From Rhodococcus oryzae (GTDB lineage: Bacteria > Actinomycetota > Actinomycetes > Mycobacteriales > Mycobacteriaceae): a DNA stretch of 64,000 nt. Both the position numbers and the translations under genes were made by a program. Positions within the stretch are counted from its first letter, which is position 1. Every line of letters begins with the position of its first letter. Below the pieces are notes generated by a model. The model worked only from the letters and a program-made list of their open reading frames with translations. It did not search any database and was not told the DNA's origin. Shown one piece after another: positions 43,761 through 52,690 of the stretch. The stretch covers positions 496,001 to 560,000 of the forward strand of contig NZ_SUMD01000002.1 in NCBI RefSeq assembly GCF_005049235.1, in the 5' to 3' direction.

Positions 43761-45209
43761 TCAGGCGCCGTAGCCGGGGGGCATCAGCACCGACTTGAGC
43801 TCGCAGTACTCGTCCAGGCCCTCGGGTCCGTTCTCGCGGCCGATGCCGGAGTTCTTGTAGCCGCCGAACGGGGAACCCGGATCGAAGGCGTACCAGTTGA
43901 TCCCGAAGGTGCCGGTGCGGATCTGCTTGGCGACCTCGAGGCCCTTCTCGATGTCGGTGGTGTAGACCGAGCCGGCCAGACCGTAGTCGGAGTCGTTGGC
44001 GATCTTGATGGCCTCCTCGACGCTGTCATAGGGGATCACCGACAGGACCGGTCCGAAGATCTCCTCGCGAGCGATCGTCATCGAGTTGTCGACGTCGGCG
44101 AAGATGGTCGGCTCGACGAAGTAGCCCTTCTCCAGGCCGGCAGGCACGCCACCGCCGACGACGAGGCGGGCGCCCTCTTCCTTGCCCTTGTCGATGTAGC
44201 CGAGGACCTTGTCTCGCTGCTTGGCGGTGATGATCGGGCCGAGCTGCGCGGCCGGATCGTCCGGCATACCCATCGGCAAGAACCCGACGAAAGCGGCCAT
44301 GGCCTCGACGATCTCGTCGTAACGCGAGCGCGGCGCCAGGATACGGGTCTGGCCGACGCACGCCTGGCCGGAGTTCATCAGGCCCGACAGCACCAGCATC
44401 GGCATGGTTGCCGGCACGTCCATGTCCTCGAGCAGGATCGCGGCGGACTTGCCACCGAGCTCGAGGGAACAACGCTTGAGGTTCTGCGCGGCGATCGCGC
44501 CGATCTTGCGGCCGACGGCGCTGCTGCCGGTGAAGGTGATCTTGTCGACGTCGGGGTGCGAGACGAGGTACTCGCCGGTCTCCGCGCCGCCGGGGACGAT
44601 GGACAGCACGCCTGCGGGCAGACCGGCCTCGGCGAAGATCTCCGCGACGAGGTTGGCGCTCATCGGGGTTTCCGGCGCGGGCTTGAGCACCATGGTGCAA
44701 CCGGAGATGATGGCGGGCGCCAGCTTGTTGACCAGCAGGAACAGCGGTACGTTCCAGGCGATGACGGCGGCGACGACGCCGACCGGCTCGCGCATGACCT
44801 TGCAGACGCCGAACGGTCCGGTGCGCTCCTCCTCCCAGGAGAACGTCTCGGCCAGCGCCGCGAAGCTGTTCATTGTGGCCAGCGTCGGTGTCTTCTGCAT
44901 GAGTTCGACGCTCGCGCGCGGCGCGCCCATCTCGGCCGAGATCATGGTGCACAGCTCGTCGGAACGCTCCTCGATCAGCTTCGCCGCCTTGACGAGGATC
45001 TCGGCGCGCTGCGCCGGGGTGGTCTGCGGCCAGGGGCCGGTCTCGAGTGCGGTGCGCGCGGCGGCGATCGCGGCGTCGATGTCGGCCGGGGCGGCGACCG
45101 GGACGCTGCCAACCCGCTCCTCGGTCGCGGGCGAGAACACCTCGAGGCGCTCGTCGGTGGCGGGTGCCACCCACTCCCCGCCGATGTAGAGCTTGTCGTA
45201 ATCAGTCAT
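43761..45209 (-). CDS. NAD(P)-dependent aldehyde dehydrogenase (Rv0223c type)
   Basis: A 482-residue aldehyde dehydrogenase. The catalytic Cys284 is in SGQACVGQT, the general base Glu250 in LELGGKS and the oxyanion Asn in IAWNVP. The C-terminal NSGIGRENG is typical. It oxidises an aldehyde to an acid; the substrate is unknown. It follows the phosphotransferase gene on the same strand with an 88-bp gap, downstream of a KstR box. In M. tuberculosis Rv0223c is, as I recall, in the KstR cholesterol regulon. AAGGAAG precedes the ATG. Confidence 0.93.
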   Translation of the reverse strand: MTDYDKLYIGGEWVAPATDERLEVFSPATEERVGSVPVAAPADIDAAIAAARTALETGPWPQTTPAQRAEILVKAAKLIEERSDELCTMISAEMGAPRASVELMQKTPTLATMNSFAALAETFSWEEERTGPFGVCKVMREPVGVVAAVIAWNVPLFLLVNKLAPAIISGCTMVLKPAPETPMSANLVAEIFAEAGLPAGVLSIVPGGAETGEYLVSHPDVDKITFTGSSAVGRKIGAIAAQNLKRCSLELGGKSAAILLEDMDVPATMPMLVLSGLMNSGQACVGQTRILAPRSRYDEIVEAMAAFVGFLPMGMPDDPAAQLGPIITAKQRDKVLGYIDKGKEEGARLVVGGGVPAGLEKGYFVEPTIFADVDNSMTIAREEIFGPVLSVIPYDSVEEAIKIANDSDYGLAGSVYTTDIEKGLEVAKQIRTGTFGINWYAFDPGSPFGGYKNSGIGRENGPEGLDEYCELKSVLMPPGYGA

Positions 45210-45297
45210 GAGTGCTTCCTTGCTGGTCTGTTCGGGGTCCGTCGTGAAAGGGGCAACGCGGGTTACGTCGGGGGTCCTCCTCGGTGAAGGTCGTCCA

Positions 45298-46500
45298 TCA
45301 GCGCACCTGCGCCCAGTACGTGTCGTCGAGCATGGCCTCGAGTGCCTTGCGGTGCAGGATCATGTCGTCCGGATCGGCCGGGCGCTCGGACTGGCCGAAC
45401 GCGATCGCGCGGCTCTGCACCCGGAACATGACGATGGCGTGCCGCAGGGCGGCGTAGAGGCTGTAGTAGTCCAGGTTCTCCGGCTGGTGCTCGGTGAGTT
45501 CCCGGTACCGCGCGGCCATGTCGTCGCGGCGCATGAAGTCGGGCAGGCCCGGCAGCCCCGCCATCGTGGTGAGATCCTCGAAGAAGCGGTGCAGGAAGAT
45601 CATCCACGCGAGGTCCATCTCGCGCGGGCCGATCGCGGCCATCTCCCAGTCGAGCACCGCAACCGGCGTGAAGTCGCGGTACATGACGTTGCCGATCCGG
45701 GAATCGCCCCAGCAGAGCACGGCGGGGGAGTCGTCGGCGGGCACGGTCGCCTCGAGCCGGTCGAGGCAGCGCTCGATCAGCGGCGAGCGCGGCCCGTCCG
45801 CCGTCGCCCACTCGTAGTAGCCGCGCTGACGGGCCAGGTGCGCCCGGAACGACTCCTCGGCGGTGGATCCCGCCTCGTGCAGTCGCAGGAACGGGAAGTG
45901 CTCCAGCGGATCCGGGATCGCGTGCAGCCCGGCCAGGATCTCGACGGACGAGTCCTGCAGGGCGCGGCGCTGCTCCTCGGTGGCCTCGGTGACCCAGGAA
46001 CCGAAGTTGTAGGGCATCACGTCGGGCGGCACGTCGCCGTCGATCCGCTGCATGACGAAGAAGGGGGCGCCGAGTGGCCCGGCATCCGGCTCGTTCCAGT
46101 AGGCCGCGGGGACGGGGACGTCGGACAGTTCGCGGACGGTCTTCATGACCGCGAACTGGGTGCCCATCTCGTAGCTCGGGAAGATCGGCATCGAGGAGGC
46201 GCCGGGTTCGACGCGTGCGACCAGTTCGTGCGTGCGGCGGGTACCCGGCTCCGCATCGGCAAGCGGGTCCGTGGCGGATTCGGTCCAGGTCGCGTCGAAC
46301 AGGATGGTCTCGCTGGACATGCCGTTCGCGGCAGGGAGTCGGACGTCGGAGACCGCGGGGTCGGCGCCGTCGGGCAGCCTGCCCGTCAGCCATTCCTGGA
46401 GCTCGCGGCCCAGTTCGGCGGTGTCGCGCTGCGATCCGGTGGGGCGGGCGACCTCGGCAAAGTTCTCGCCGTTGTCCTGGGTGATGTCGGCTGTACTCAC
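45298..46500 (-). CDS. Aminoglycoside-phosphotransferase-fold kinase, ACAD10-like
   Basis: A 400-residue protein of the APH/choline kinase fold. The catalytic loop reads CWGDSRIGNVMY with VLDWEMA as the metal-binding Asp motif, and the N-terminal lobe carries GMSSETILFDATW. The domain is the kind fused to acyl-CoA dehydrogenases in ACAD10/11, which act on hydroxyacyl-CoA substrates. GTG 46500 has GAGGG upstream and a KstR box lies 42-55 bp before it. It precedes the aldehyde dehydrogenase gene. I suggest a lipid or steroid catabolic role, by context. Confidence 0.82.
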   Translation of the reverse strand: MSTADITQDNGENFAEVARPTGSQRDTAELGRELQEWLTGRLPDGADPAVSDVRLPAANGMSSETILFDATWTESATDPLADAEPGTRRTHELVARVEPGASSMPIFPSYEMGTQFAVMKTVRELSDVPVPAAYWNEPDAGPLGAPFFVMQRIDGDVPPDVMPYNFGSWVTEATEEQRRALQDSSVEILAGLHAIPDPLEHFPFLRLHEAGSTAEESFRAHLARQRGYYEWATADGPRSPLIERCLDRLEATVPADDSPAVLCWGDSRIGNVMYRDFTPVAVLDWEMAAIGPREMDLAWMIFLHRFFEDLTTMAGLPGLPDFMRRDDMAARYRELTEHQPENLDYYSLYAALRHAIVMFRVQSRAIAFGQSERPADPDDMILHRKALEAMLDDTYWAQVR

Positions 46501-46541
46501 GGTGCCCTCATTCGTCGTCAGAGGTGTGGTGAGAAGCACAC

Positions 46542-46555
46542 TAGAACACGTTACA
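46542..46555. promoter_or_regulatory. KstR operator
   Basis: TAGAACACGTTACA matches the known KstR consensus TnnAACnnGTTnnA at every fixed position. It lies 42-55 bp upstream of the phosphotransferase GTG. KstR represses sterol-catabolism genes and is released by cholesterol metabolites. Confidence 0.75.
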
Positions 46556-46589
46556 GAACTTCCGGGCGCAAATCAGCCCCCTTTTCGTG

Positions 46590-47501
46590 TCAGGCTTGAA
46601 CGAAACCTGGATCCGGCTGATCGCCGAGTGTCAGGGCGCCCGCGCCGATCAGGGTGGCGCGCCCGCCGAGCTCCGCGGGCACGATCCGGAGCCCCCGGGT
46701 GAAGGACAGGCCTGCGCGGGCCGCGGCGGCCCGCCGCATCGCTTCCCACATCGGCGGGCCGGACTGCGCGAAACCGCCCCCGACCACCGCAAGGTCCAGG
46801 TCCAGCAGCGCGGCGGCGGAGGCGATCGCCACCCCGACCGCGGTCCCGGACCGGCGCAGCGCGGCCAGCGCGATCGCGTCGCCCGCCTGCGCGGACTCCG
46901 AGAGCTCGAGCCCGGTCGTGCCCGTCCAGCCCTGTTCGTTCGCCCAACGCACCGACGAGGGTCCGCTCGCCACCGCCTCCAGGCAGCCGATGCCGCCGCA
47001 CGCGCAGGCGATGTCCTCGGCGCCAGGCACCACGACGTGCCCGATGTGCCCGGCGTTCCCGGTGCGGCCGCCGACGGGCCTGCCGTCGAGCAGTACCCCG
47101 CCGCCCACCCCGGTGGAGACGATCATGCCCAGCATGTTGCCGGTCCCGCGGCCCGCGCCGAAGCGGTACTCGCCGAGCGCGGTGCAGGTCCCGTCCATCG
47201 CCATCCGGACCGGCACCCCGGGGAACAGCTCGCGGACCGCGTCGACGATCGGGAAGTCGCGCCAGTCGGGGATGTTCAGCGGGCTGACCGTGCCGGCCTC
47301 GATGTCGACCGGTCCCGCGGAGGCGATCCCGACACCGGTGATCGTGTGCCCGTCGGCGACCGCGCGCAGCAGCGTCGCGGCGGCGTCCCACACCCCGGTG
47401 GCCGGGGTCGGGCTGCGCTTCTCGGCGAGCAGCTCGCCGTCGGGGGAGATCAGTCCCGCCGCGAGCTTGGTGCCGCCGATGTCCAGGGCCAGTCCCGTCA
47501 T
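46590..47501 (-). CDS. ROK-family sugar kinase (glucokinase-like)
   Basis: A 303-residue ROK protein: DIGGTKLAAG near the N-terminus binds ATP, and CACGGIGCLEAVASG gives the zinc-site cysteines and the signature. Where many glucokinases read NDANAAALGE, this protein has MDGTCTALGE, so the catalytic Asp is kept but the neighbouring Asn residues are not. Glucose or another hexose is the likely substrate. ATG 47501 is preferred to the in-frame TTG at 47507. No helix-turn-helix domain is present, so this is a kinase rather than a repressor. Confidence 0.82.
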   Translation of the reverse strand: MTGLALDIGGTKLAAGLISPDGELLAEKRSPTPATGVWDAAATLLRAVADGHTITGVGIASAGPVDIEAGTVSPLNIPDWRDFPIVDAVRELFPGVPVRMAMDGTCTALGEYRFGAGRGTGNMLGMIVSTGVGGGVLLDGRPVGGRTGNAGHIGHVVVPGAEDIACACGGIGCLEAVASGPSSVRWANEQGWTGTTGLELSESAQAGDAIALAALRRSGTAVGVAIASAAALLDLDLAVVGGGFAQSGPPMWEAMRRAAAARAGLSFTRGLRIVPAELGGRATLIGAGALTLGDQPDPGFVQA

Positions 47502-47526
47502 GGCCAAGAAGCGTAGGCGGCTGCGC

Positions 47527-47576
47527 CGCCCGTGCGCGGTTGACGAGTCCAGACACTCGTCAACCGCGCACGGGCG
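47527..47576. terminator. 22-bp perfect hairpin downstream of the methyltransferase
   Basis: Arms 47527-47548 and 47555-47576 are exact complements with a 6-nt loop, 10 bp past the stop at 47586 and 26 bp upstream of the ROK kinase gene. No T tract is seen. Confidence 0.65.
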
Positions 47577-47585
47577 CGTCAGCGC

Positions 47586-48356
47586 CTATTTCTTGCGCAG
47601 CACCACGACGAGGTTGCTCACCAGCAGTTCGCGCAGGCCGGGGATGCGGACCATCCACCAGGCCCAGCGCGGGTGGTACCGCGGGAACGCCGCGAGCAGT
47701 TCGCCGTCCGCAGTCGTGCGCGCCCACCGCAATCCGTCGGCAGCACCGACGTCGAAGAGCGACACCCCGAACCGGTTCTTGGGCTCGCGGCCGTTCTTGC
47801 GCGCGTAGCGGCGGGCGGCGTACTCGCCGCCGAACACGTGCCAGGGTCCGGTCTCGTGCCCGCCGAACGGTCCCCACCAGAGGGTGTACGAGAGCACCAT
47901 CAGCCCGCCCGGCTTGGTGACCCGCAGCATCTCGTCGGCCATCGTCCATGGCTCGGGCACGTGCTCGGCGACGTTGGAGGAGAAGCAGATGTCGACGCTG
48001 TCGTCGCGGAACGGCAGTGCCATCCCGGAACCCCTGATCGCCCCGCCGACCGTCAGCCCAGCCGCGTGCATCTCGGTCGGATCCGGCTCGACCGGGATGT
48101 AGCGCGCGCCTGCCCGGTGGAAGGCCTCCGCGAAGTAGCCGGGACCGCCGCCGACGTCGAGCACGGTCCGCCCGGTCAGGTCCTGACCGGTCATCCCGGC
48201 GTACAGGTCCTCGATCAGCTCCAGCGAATCTCGTGCCAACGCGCCGTAGAAGAGGTCCGGGTCGTCCTGCTCGTGGCGGAAGTCGCCGAGCAGTCCGACG
48301 GACCGGCGGAGGGTGGCCCGGCGGGCGAAAATGCGGGTCACGGGAAGGGCGGTCAC
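47586..48356 (-). CDS. Class I SAM-dependent methyltransferase (Rv0224c type)
   Basis: A 256-residue methyltransferase of Methyltransf_11 type: motif I VLDVGGGPGYFAEAF, acidic post-I VEPDPTEM, and NVAEHVPEPW with a KPGGLMVLSYT loop. The substrate is not known. The position and sequence correspond to Rv0224c. There is a hydrophobic C-terminal segment (WWMVRIPGLRELLVSNLVVVL) that could associate with membranes. The start at ATG 48356 is divergent from the glycosyltransferase gene, with 140 bp between. Confidence 0.85.
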   Translation of the reverse strand: MTALPVTRIFARRATLRRSVGLLGDFRHEQDDPDLFYGALARDSLELIEDLYAGMTGQDLTGRTVLDVGGGPGYFAEAFHRAGARYIPVEPDPTEMHAAGLTVGGAIRGSGMALPFRDDSVDICFSSNVAEHVPEPWTMADEMLRVTKPGGLMVLSYTLWWGPFGGHETGPWHVFGGEYAARRYARKNGREPKNRFGVSLFDVGAADGLRWARTTADGELLAAFPRYHPRWAWWMVRIPGLRELLVSNLVVVLRKK

Positions 48357-48496
48357 GGGTAGGAACCATAGCGGCCGCGCCGAGACGCCCGGATCGACGG
48401 ATCACCGTAGCGGACACGATCGCGCTGCGCAGCGGTTATTGTGTCCTCTTGACCGCCACCCCGCGGCCGTAGCCATCCGAAACAGGAGTTGTGACC

Positions 48497-49735
48497 GTGC
48501 GCGAGGTTCTGCTGTTGTGCTGGCGTGACAGCGGGCACCCGCAGGGCGGCGGCAGCGAGCGTTACCTGGAGCAGGTCGGGGCCGGCCTCGCCGAGCAGGG
48601 CATCAAGGTCACGCTGCGCACCGCCCGCTACCGGGGCGCGCCGCGCACGGACACCCTCGACGGCATCGCGATCAGTCGCGGCGGCGGGCGGCTGACCGTC
48701 TACCCGCGGGCGCTGGTCGCCATCGCGCTCGGTCGCCTCGGCATCGGCCCGCTCAAGGGCGTACGCCCGGACGCGGTGATCGACACCCAGAACGGCATCC
48801 CCTTCTTCGCGCGCGCGGTCGCGGGCGCCCCGGTCACGGTCCTCGTGCACCACTGCCACCGCGAGCAGTGGCCGGTGGCCGGACGGCTGATGGCCCGCGT
48901 CGGCTGGTGGGTCGAGTCCACCCTGTCGCCGCGGGTACACCGCCGCAACCAGTACCTGACGGTGTCGCTGCCCTCCGCGGAGGAGCTCACCGCGCTCGGC
49001 GTCGACAGGGAACGGATCGCGGTGGTGCGCAACGGCGCCGACTCGGTCCCGCCCGCCGTGCGGATCGGGTCCGACGACACCCGCACCGAACACCCCAGCG
49101 TGTGCGTGCTCTCGCGGCTGGTGCCGCACAAGCAGATCGAGGACGCCCTCTCCGCCGTCGCGACGCTGCGCCGCGACACCCCCGGCCTGCACCTGGACGT
49201 GATCGGCGGCGGCTGGTGGGAGGAGAACCTCCGGGTCCGCGCGCACGAACTCGGCATCGCCGACGCCGTCACCTTCCACGGGCACGTCCCCGAGGATCGC
49301 AAGCACGAGCTGCTCTCCCGGGCCTGGGTGCACGTGATGCCCTCGCGCAAGGAGGGCTGGGGTCTCGCCGTGATCGAGGCCGCCCTGCACGGCGTCCCGA
49401 CCGTCGGCTACCGCAGCTCGCGGGGCCTGACCGATTCGATCATCGACGGGGTCACCGGGTCGCTGGTCGGCGGCGACGAGGTCGCGGACAGCGACGTCGC
49501 GGACCTGACCGAGGCGGTGGAATCCCTTCTGGTGGACGCCGAGCAACGCGCCGAGCTCGGTGAGAAGGCCCGCGCGCGGGCCGCGGAGTTCTCCTGGGCG
49601 CAGACCGCGTCCGGGGTGCGCACCGTGCTGTCGGCGTCGGCCGCCGGACGGTCCGTTTCAGGCCTGATCGGCGCGGCCCCGGCCGCGGCGGTCGCGGGCC
49701 CGGTGGGCCAGAAGTCCCAGCGCGCTGCCGGCTAG
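48497..49735 (+). CDS. GT4-family glycosyltransferase (Rv0225 type)
   Basis: A 412-residue retaining glycosyltransferase with two Rossmann-like domains. The acceptor domain begins LLLCWRDSGHPQGGGSERYLE; the donor domain has VLSRLVPHKQIEDALSAV and the EX7E-like MPSRKEGWGLAVIEAALHG. It adds a sugar to a cell-envelope precursor or glycolipid; donor and acceptor are unknown. GTG 48497 is preferred over GTG 48491 because AGGAG is only 2 nt from the latter. Its 3' end overlaps the convergent membrane-protein gene by 78 bp. Confidence 0.88.
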   Translation: MREVLLLCWRDSGHPQGGGSERYLEQVGAGLAEQGIKVTLRTARYRGAPRTDTLDGIAISRGGGRLTVYPRALVAIALGRLGIGPLKGVRPDAVIDTQNGIPFFARAVAGAPVTVLVHHCHREQWPVAGRLMARVGWWVESTLSPRVHRRNQYLTVSLPSAEELTALGVDRERIAVVRNGADSVPPAVRIGSDDTRTEHPSVCVLSRLVPHKQIEDALSAVATLRRDTPGLHLDVIGGGWWEENLRVRAHELGIADAVTFHGHVPEDRKHELLSRAWVHVMPSRKEGWGLAVIEAALHGVPTVGYRSSRGLTDSIIDGVTGSLVGGDEVADSDVADLTEAVESLLVDAEQRAELGEKARARAAEFSWAQTASGVRTVLSASAAGRSVSGLIGAAPAAAVAGPVGQKSQRAAG

Positions 49736-51454
49736 CAGCGCCGCCCACACCAGGTGGGCCGCGACGGAGGCCGCGCGGCGCACGGGGTCGGCGGCGGTGA
49801 CCTCGACGGGCCCGGCCATCCGGTACAGCGACAACTCCTCGTCGGCGTACACCTCGTCGAGCTGATCGAGCGTGCGGCGCGACTGCCCCAGCGGGCCGGG
49901 GGTGCTGTGCTCGAGCAGCACCCACCGCACCCCCAGGTTCGCCAGGCCATCCGCGTCTTCGCCTGCGAGCAGCAGTCGTTCGACGTCGCGGGCCCTGCTG
50001 CCCTCGCCCTCGACGGTGCCCTCCGCGACGATCAGTTCGCCGGTCTGCAGCACGTCCTCGGGCAGCATCCGCGGCGCCGGGTCGAGGACAGGGGCGTCGC
50101 CGCTGTAGGGGAAGAGCCGGAACATCCCGGCGGGCAGCACCGCGACGTCGCCGCTCTCGTCGGCGGTCCGCAGCTGCGAGGCGACGCGCTCCCAGGACGC
50201 CGGATAGTGCACCGGCCGCAGCGCCCCGCCCACCCCCCAGGCCAGGTCGGGCAGTGCGATCAGCACCGCGACGATCCCGACCGCGGCGGCGGCCCCCGTT
50301 CGATTCCGTCCTGCTGTCGCCGTGCCGAACACCCGGCCGCCGAGCCGGGCCAGCGCGCCGGCCCCGGCCGCCGCGGCCAGAGCGTAGAACGGCACCGCCA
50401 GCGCCACCCACTTCTGGGCGTCGCGGAGCAGCCCGGCGCCGGGCACCCGGGTCGCCGCCCATTCGCCCGCGGTCAGGCCCCAGCCGGTGGCGGCCAGCGC
50501 GGGCAGCAGGACCGCCGCGGCCGCGACCACGGCCAGCGCCACGATCACCGGGTTGCCGCGGCGCCGCCACAGCGCGGGCAGCCCGCACGCGACCACCGCC
50601 AGCAGCACCGCCGTCCCGACAAGGGCGAAGATCCCGGTCCTGGTCGCCGGGACCGCCGTGGAGTTCCAGATCCCGCCGAGCCCGGCCAGGCTGCCGAGCG
50701 TCCCCAGTCCCGGCTCAGCGCGCGCGGCGAACGCCGCCACCCCGGCCGGGTCCGATCCCTGTGCGCCTGCGCCGGAGAGCGCCGTCGCGGTCAGCCACGG
50801 CGCCGACGCCGCCACCGCCAGCGCGGCGGTCACCGCCAGCCGCGACCACCGCGCGCCCGCGCCGCCAGGAAGGGCCAGCAACACCGCGGCCAGCGTGGTG
50901 GCCAGCAGCGCGCCGGTCGGGGTGAGCCCGGCGGCCGCCAGTGTGAGCCCGAGCGGGCACCACGACCGCGGCGACCACGGGACGGGCGAGCGCCGCAGGC
51001 GCAGCGCGGCGAGCACCGTCCACGGCAGCGCCGCGTACCCGGTCAGCAGGCTCCAGTGCCCCTGCAGCAGCCGCTCGGCCACGTACGGGTTCCATAGCAA
51101 CACCGTCGAGGCCAGCAGCTGCGGACCGAGTCCGGTCGTCGGGAGCAGCGCGGCGACCATCCGGGCGGCACCCCACCCCGCGAGCCACAGCGCCGACAGC
51201 AGGATCGCCTTCACCACCAGGCCGCCGTCCACGACCGACGTCAGCGCGGCGATCAAGGCGTCCTGCGGGACCGCGCGCGCGGCGGCGTCCGTCAGCCCCA
51301 ACGCCGAATCGGTCAGGTACGAGCGCGGGGTGCTCACCGCGTCGCGCAGCAACAGGTAACCAGGGCCGAGCAGCGGCCCGAGGATGAGCGCCGCGAGCGC
51401 CAGCGAATACAGCGCGGGAACGGCCCGGGTGAGCCCCGCGGGCCGCGCGATCAT
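49658..51454 (-). CDS. Polytopic envelope membrane protein (Rv0226c type)
   Basis: A 598-residue protein with about 11-13 membrane helices from residue 10 to 430, an exported segment containing VHYPASWERVASQLRTADESGDVAVLP and a final membrane helix. It has the look of a GT-C-type or envelope sugar-handling protein and corresponds to Rv0226c, a membrane protein I know no function for. The start is ATG 51454 with a possible leaderless TATCGT upstream; ATG 51481 is also in frame. Divergent from the flippase gene with about 33 bp between, and overlapping the glycosyltransferase by 78 bp at its end. Confidence 0.75.
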   Translation of the reverse strand: MIARPAGLTRAVPALYSLALAALILGPLLGPGYLLLRDAVSTPRSYLTDSALGLTDAAARAVPQDALIAALTSVVDGGLVVKAILLSALWLAGWGAARMVAALLPTTGLGPQLLASTVLLWNPYVAERLLQGHWSLLTGYAALPWTVLAALRLRRSPVPWSPRSWCPLGLTLAAAGLTPTGALLATTLAAVLLALPGGAGARWSRLAVTAALAVAASAPWLTATALSGAGAQGSDPAGVAAFAARAEPGLGTLGSLAGLGGIWNSTAVPATRTGIFALVGTAVLLAVVACGLPALWRRRGNPVIVALAVVAAAAVLLPALAATGWGLTAGEWAATRVPGAGLLRDAQKWVALAVPFYALAAAAGAGALARLGGRVFGTATAGRNRTGAAAAVGIVAVLIALPDLAWGVGGALRPVHYPASWERVASQLRTADESGDVAVLPAGMFRLFPYSGDAPVLDPAPRMLPEDVLQTGELIVAEGTVEGEGSRARDVERLLLAGEDADGLANLGVRWVLLEHSTPGPLGQSRRTLDQLDEVYADEELSLYRMAGPVEVTAADPVRRAASVAAHLVWAALLAGSALGLLAHRARDRRGRGRADQA

Positions 51455-51487
51455 GGTCCCGACGATAACGGGTGCGATCATGGGCGG

Positions 51488-52690
51488 ATGACACCTCGCC
51501 CCGCCGCCACCTCCGCGGTGGCCGGGATGACGATGGTGACCGTCGGCTCGATGACCGCGAATCTGGCCTCGTACGTGCTGGCCCTGCTCGCCAGCCGCTG
51601 GCTGGGGCCGGCCGGCTACAGCGAGTTCGCGAGCCTGCTCGCCGCCCAGTTGGTCCTCGCGGTGCCCGCGCTGGCCCTGCAGACGGTGGTCGCTCGCGAG
51701 GTGGTGCTCGGCGACGGCGATGCCGCCCTGCGCGGACTCGGCCGCCGGTGCGCGGTGATCGTCGCAGTGATCGCTGCTGCGCTGGTGGTCCCGGTGGCGG
51801 CGGTGCTGGACACCGGGGTCGGTGCGACGGCCGCCGCGCTGCTCACGGCGCCGCTGCTGGTCCTGCTGGCCACCGAACAGGGAATCCTGCAGGGGCGCGG
51901 CCGCTTCGGTGAGCTGAGCGTGATCCTGGCCGCCACGGGCATCGCGAAGGTGGTGCCCGCGGTCGCGGCCCTGGCGATCGGCTGGGGGGCGGGCGCGGCG
52001 CTGACGGTGGCGGCGATCGGGACCGGCGCGGTGGCGGCGGGCGCCCGGGTGCTGGTCGGCCGCGAGGGCGCGATCGCCGGTGCCGAGCGGGCCGTCCCGG
52101 TCGGGGTCGCGGCGGTGCTGCGCGCCTCTCAGGTCCAGCTGGCGCTGATCGCACTGTCCTCGGCGGACCTGCTGCTGACCCGGGTGGTGCTCGACGAGTC
52201 GCAGGCCGGGCAGTACGCGCTTGGCGCGGTGGCGACGAAGGCGGCATTCTGGCTGCCCGCCGCGGTCGGGGTGGTGCTGTACCCGCGGATGGCCAGCCCG
52301 ACGCACTCGGCGCGGGCGGTGCGCTCGGCGCTCGGCGTGCTGGTGGGGCTCGGCGCGGTCACGGTCGCGGGCGTCGCACTGGTCGCGCCGCTGGCGCCGC
52401 TGCTGGTCGGGCAGGCCTACGCCCCGGTGCAGGGCCTGCTGTGGTTGTTCGCGCTCGACGGGGCGTGCCTCGCGGTGCTGCAGGGGGCGCTCCTGTCGGC
52501 AATCGCCCGCGAGCGCACCCGGCTGGCGCTGGCCGCATGGGCGGCGCTGGCGGTGGAGGTCGTCCTGATCCTGGGCTTCGCATCGACGATCGAGCAGTTG
52601 ATCACCATCGCGGTGGGCACGGCCGCGCTGGCGGCGGCGGTGGTGAGCGTCGCGGCCCTGCGCGGCGCCGACCGCGCCGCGGAGAGCTAG
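51488..52690 (+). CDS. MOP-superfamily polysaccharide flippase
   Basis: A 400-residue protein with about 12 membrane helices, Wzx/MurJ-like in layout. The N-terminal stretch GSMTANLASYVLALLASRWLGPAGYSEFASLL is typical of oligosaccharide flippases. It probably moves a lipid-linked sugar across the membrane, which fits neighbours in glycosyl transfer. It is not part of the M. tuberculosis cluster as I recall it. It is convergent with the Ub-Mut7C gene, overlapping by 4 bp. ATG 51488 is close to the divergent start of the Rv0226c-type gene, so promoters overlap. Confidence 0.82.
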   Translation: MTPRPAATSAVAGMTMVTVGSMTANLASYVLALLASRWLGPAGYSEFASLLAAQLVLAVPALALQTVVAREVVLGDGDAALRGLGRRCAVIVAVIAAALVVPVAAVLDTGVGATAAALLTAPLLVLLATEQGILQGRGRFGELSVILAATGIAKVVPAVAALAIGWGAGAALTVAAIGTGAVAAGARVLVGREGAIAGAERAVPVGVAAVLRASQVQLALIALSSADLLLTRVVLDESQAGQYALGAVATKAAFWLPAAVGVVLYPRMASPTHSARAVRSALGVLVGLGAVTVAGVALVAPLAPLLVGQAYAPVQGLLWLFALDGACLAVLQGALLSAIARERTRLALAAWAALAVEVVLILGFASTIEQLITIAVGTAALAAAVVSVAALRGADRAAES

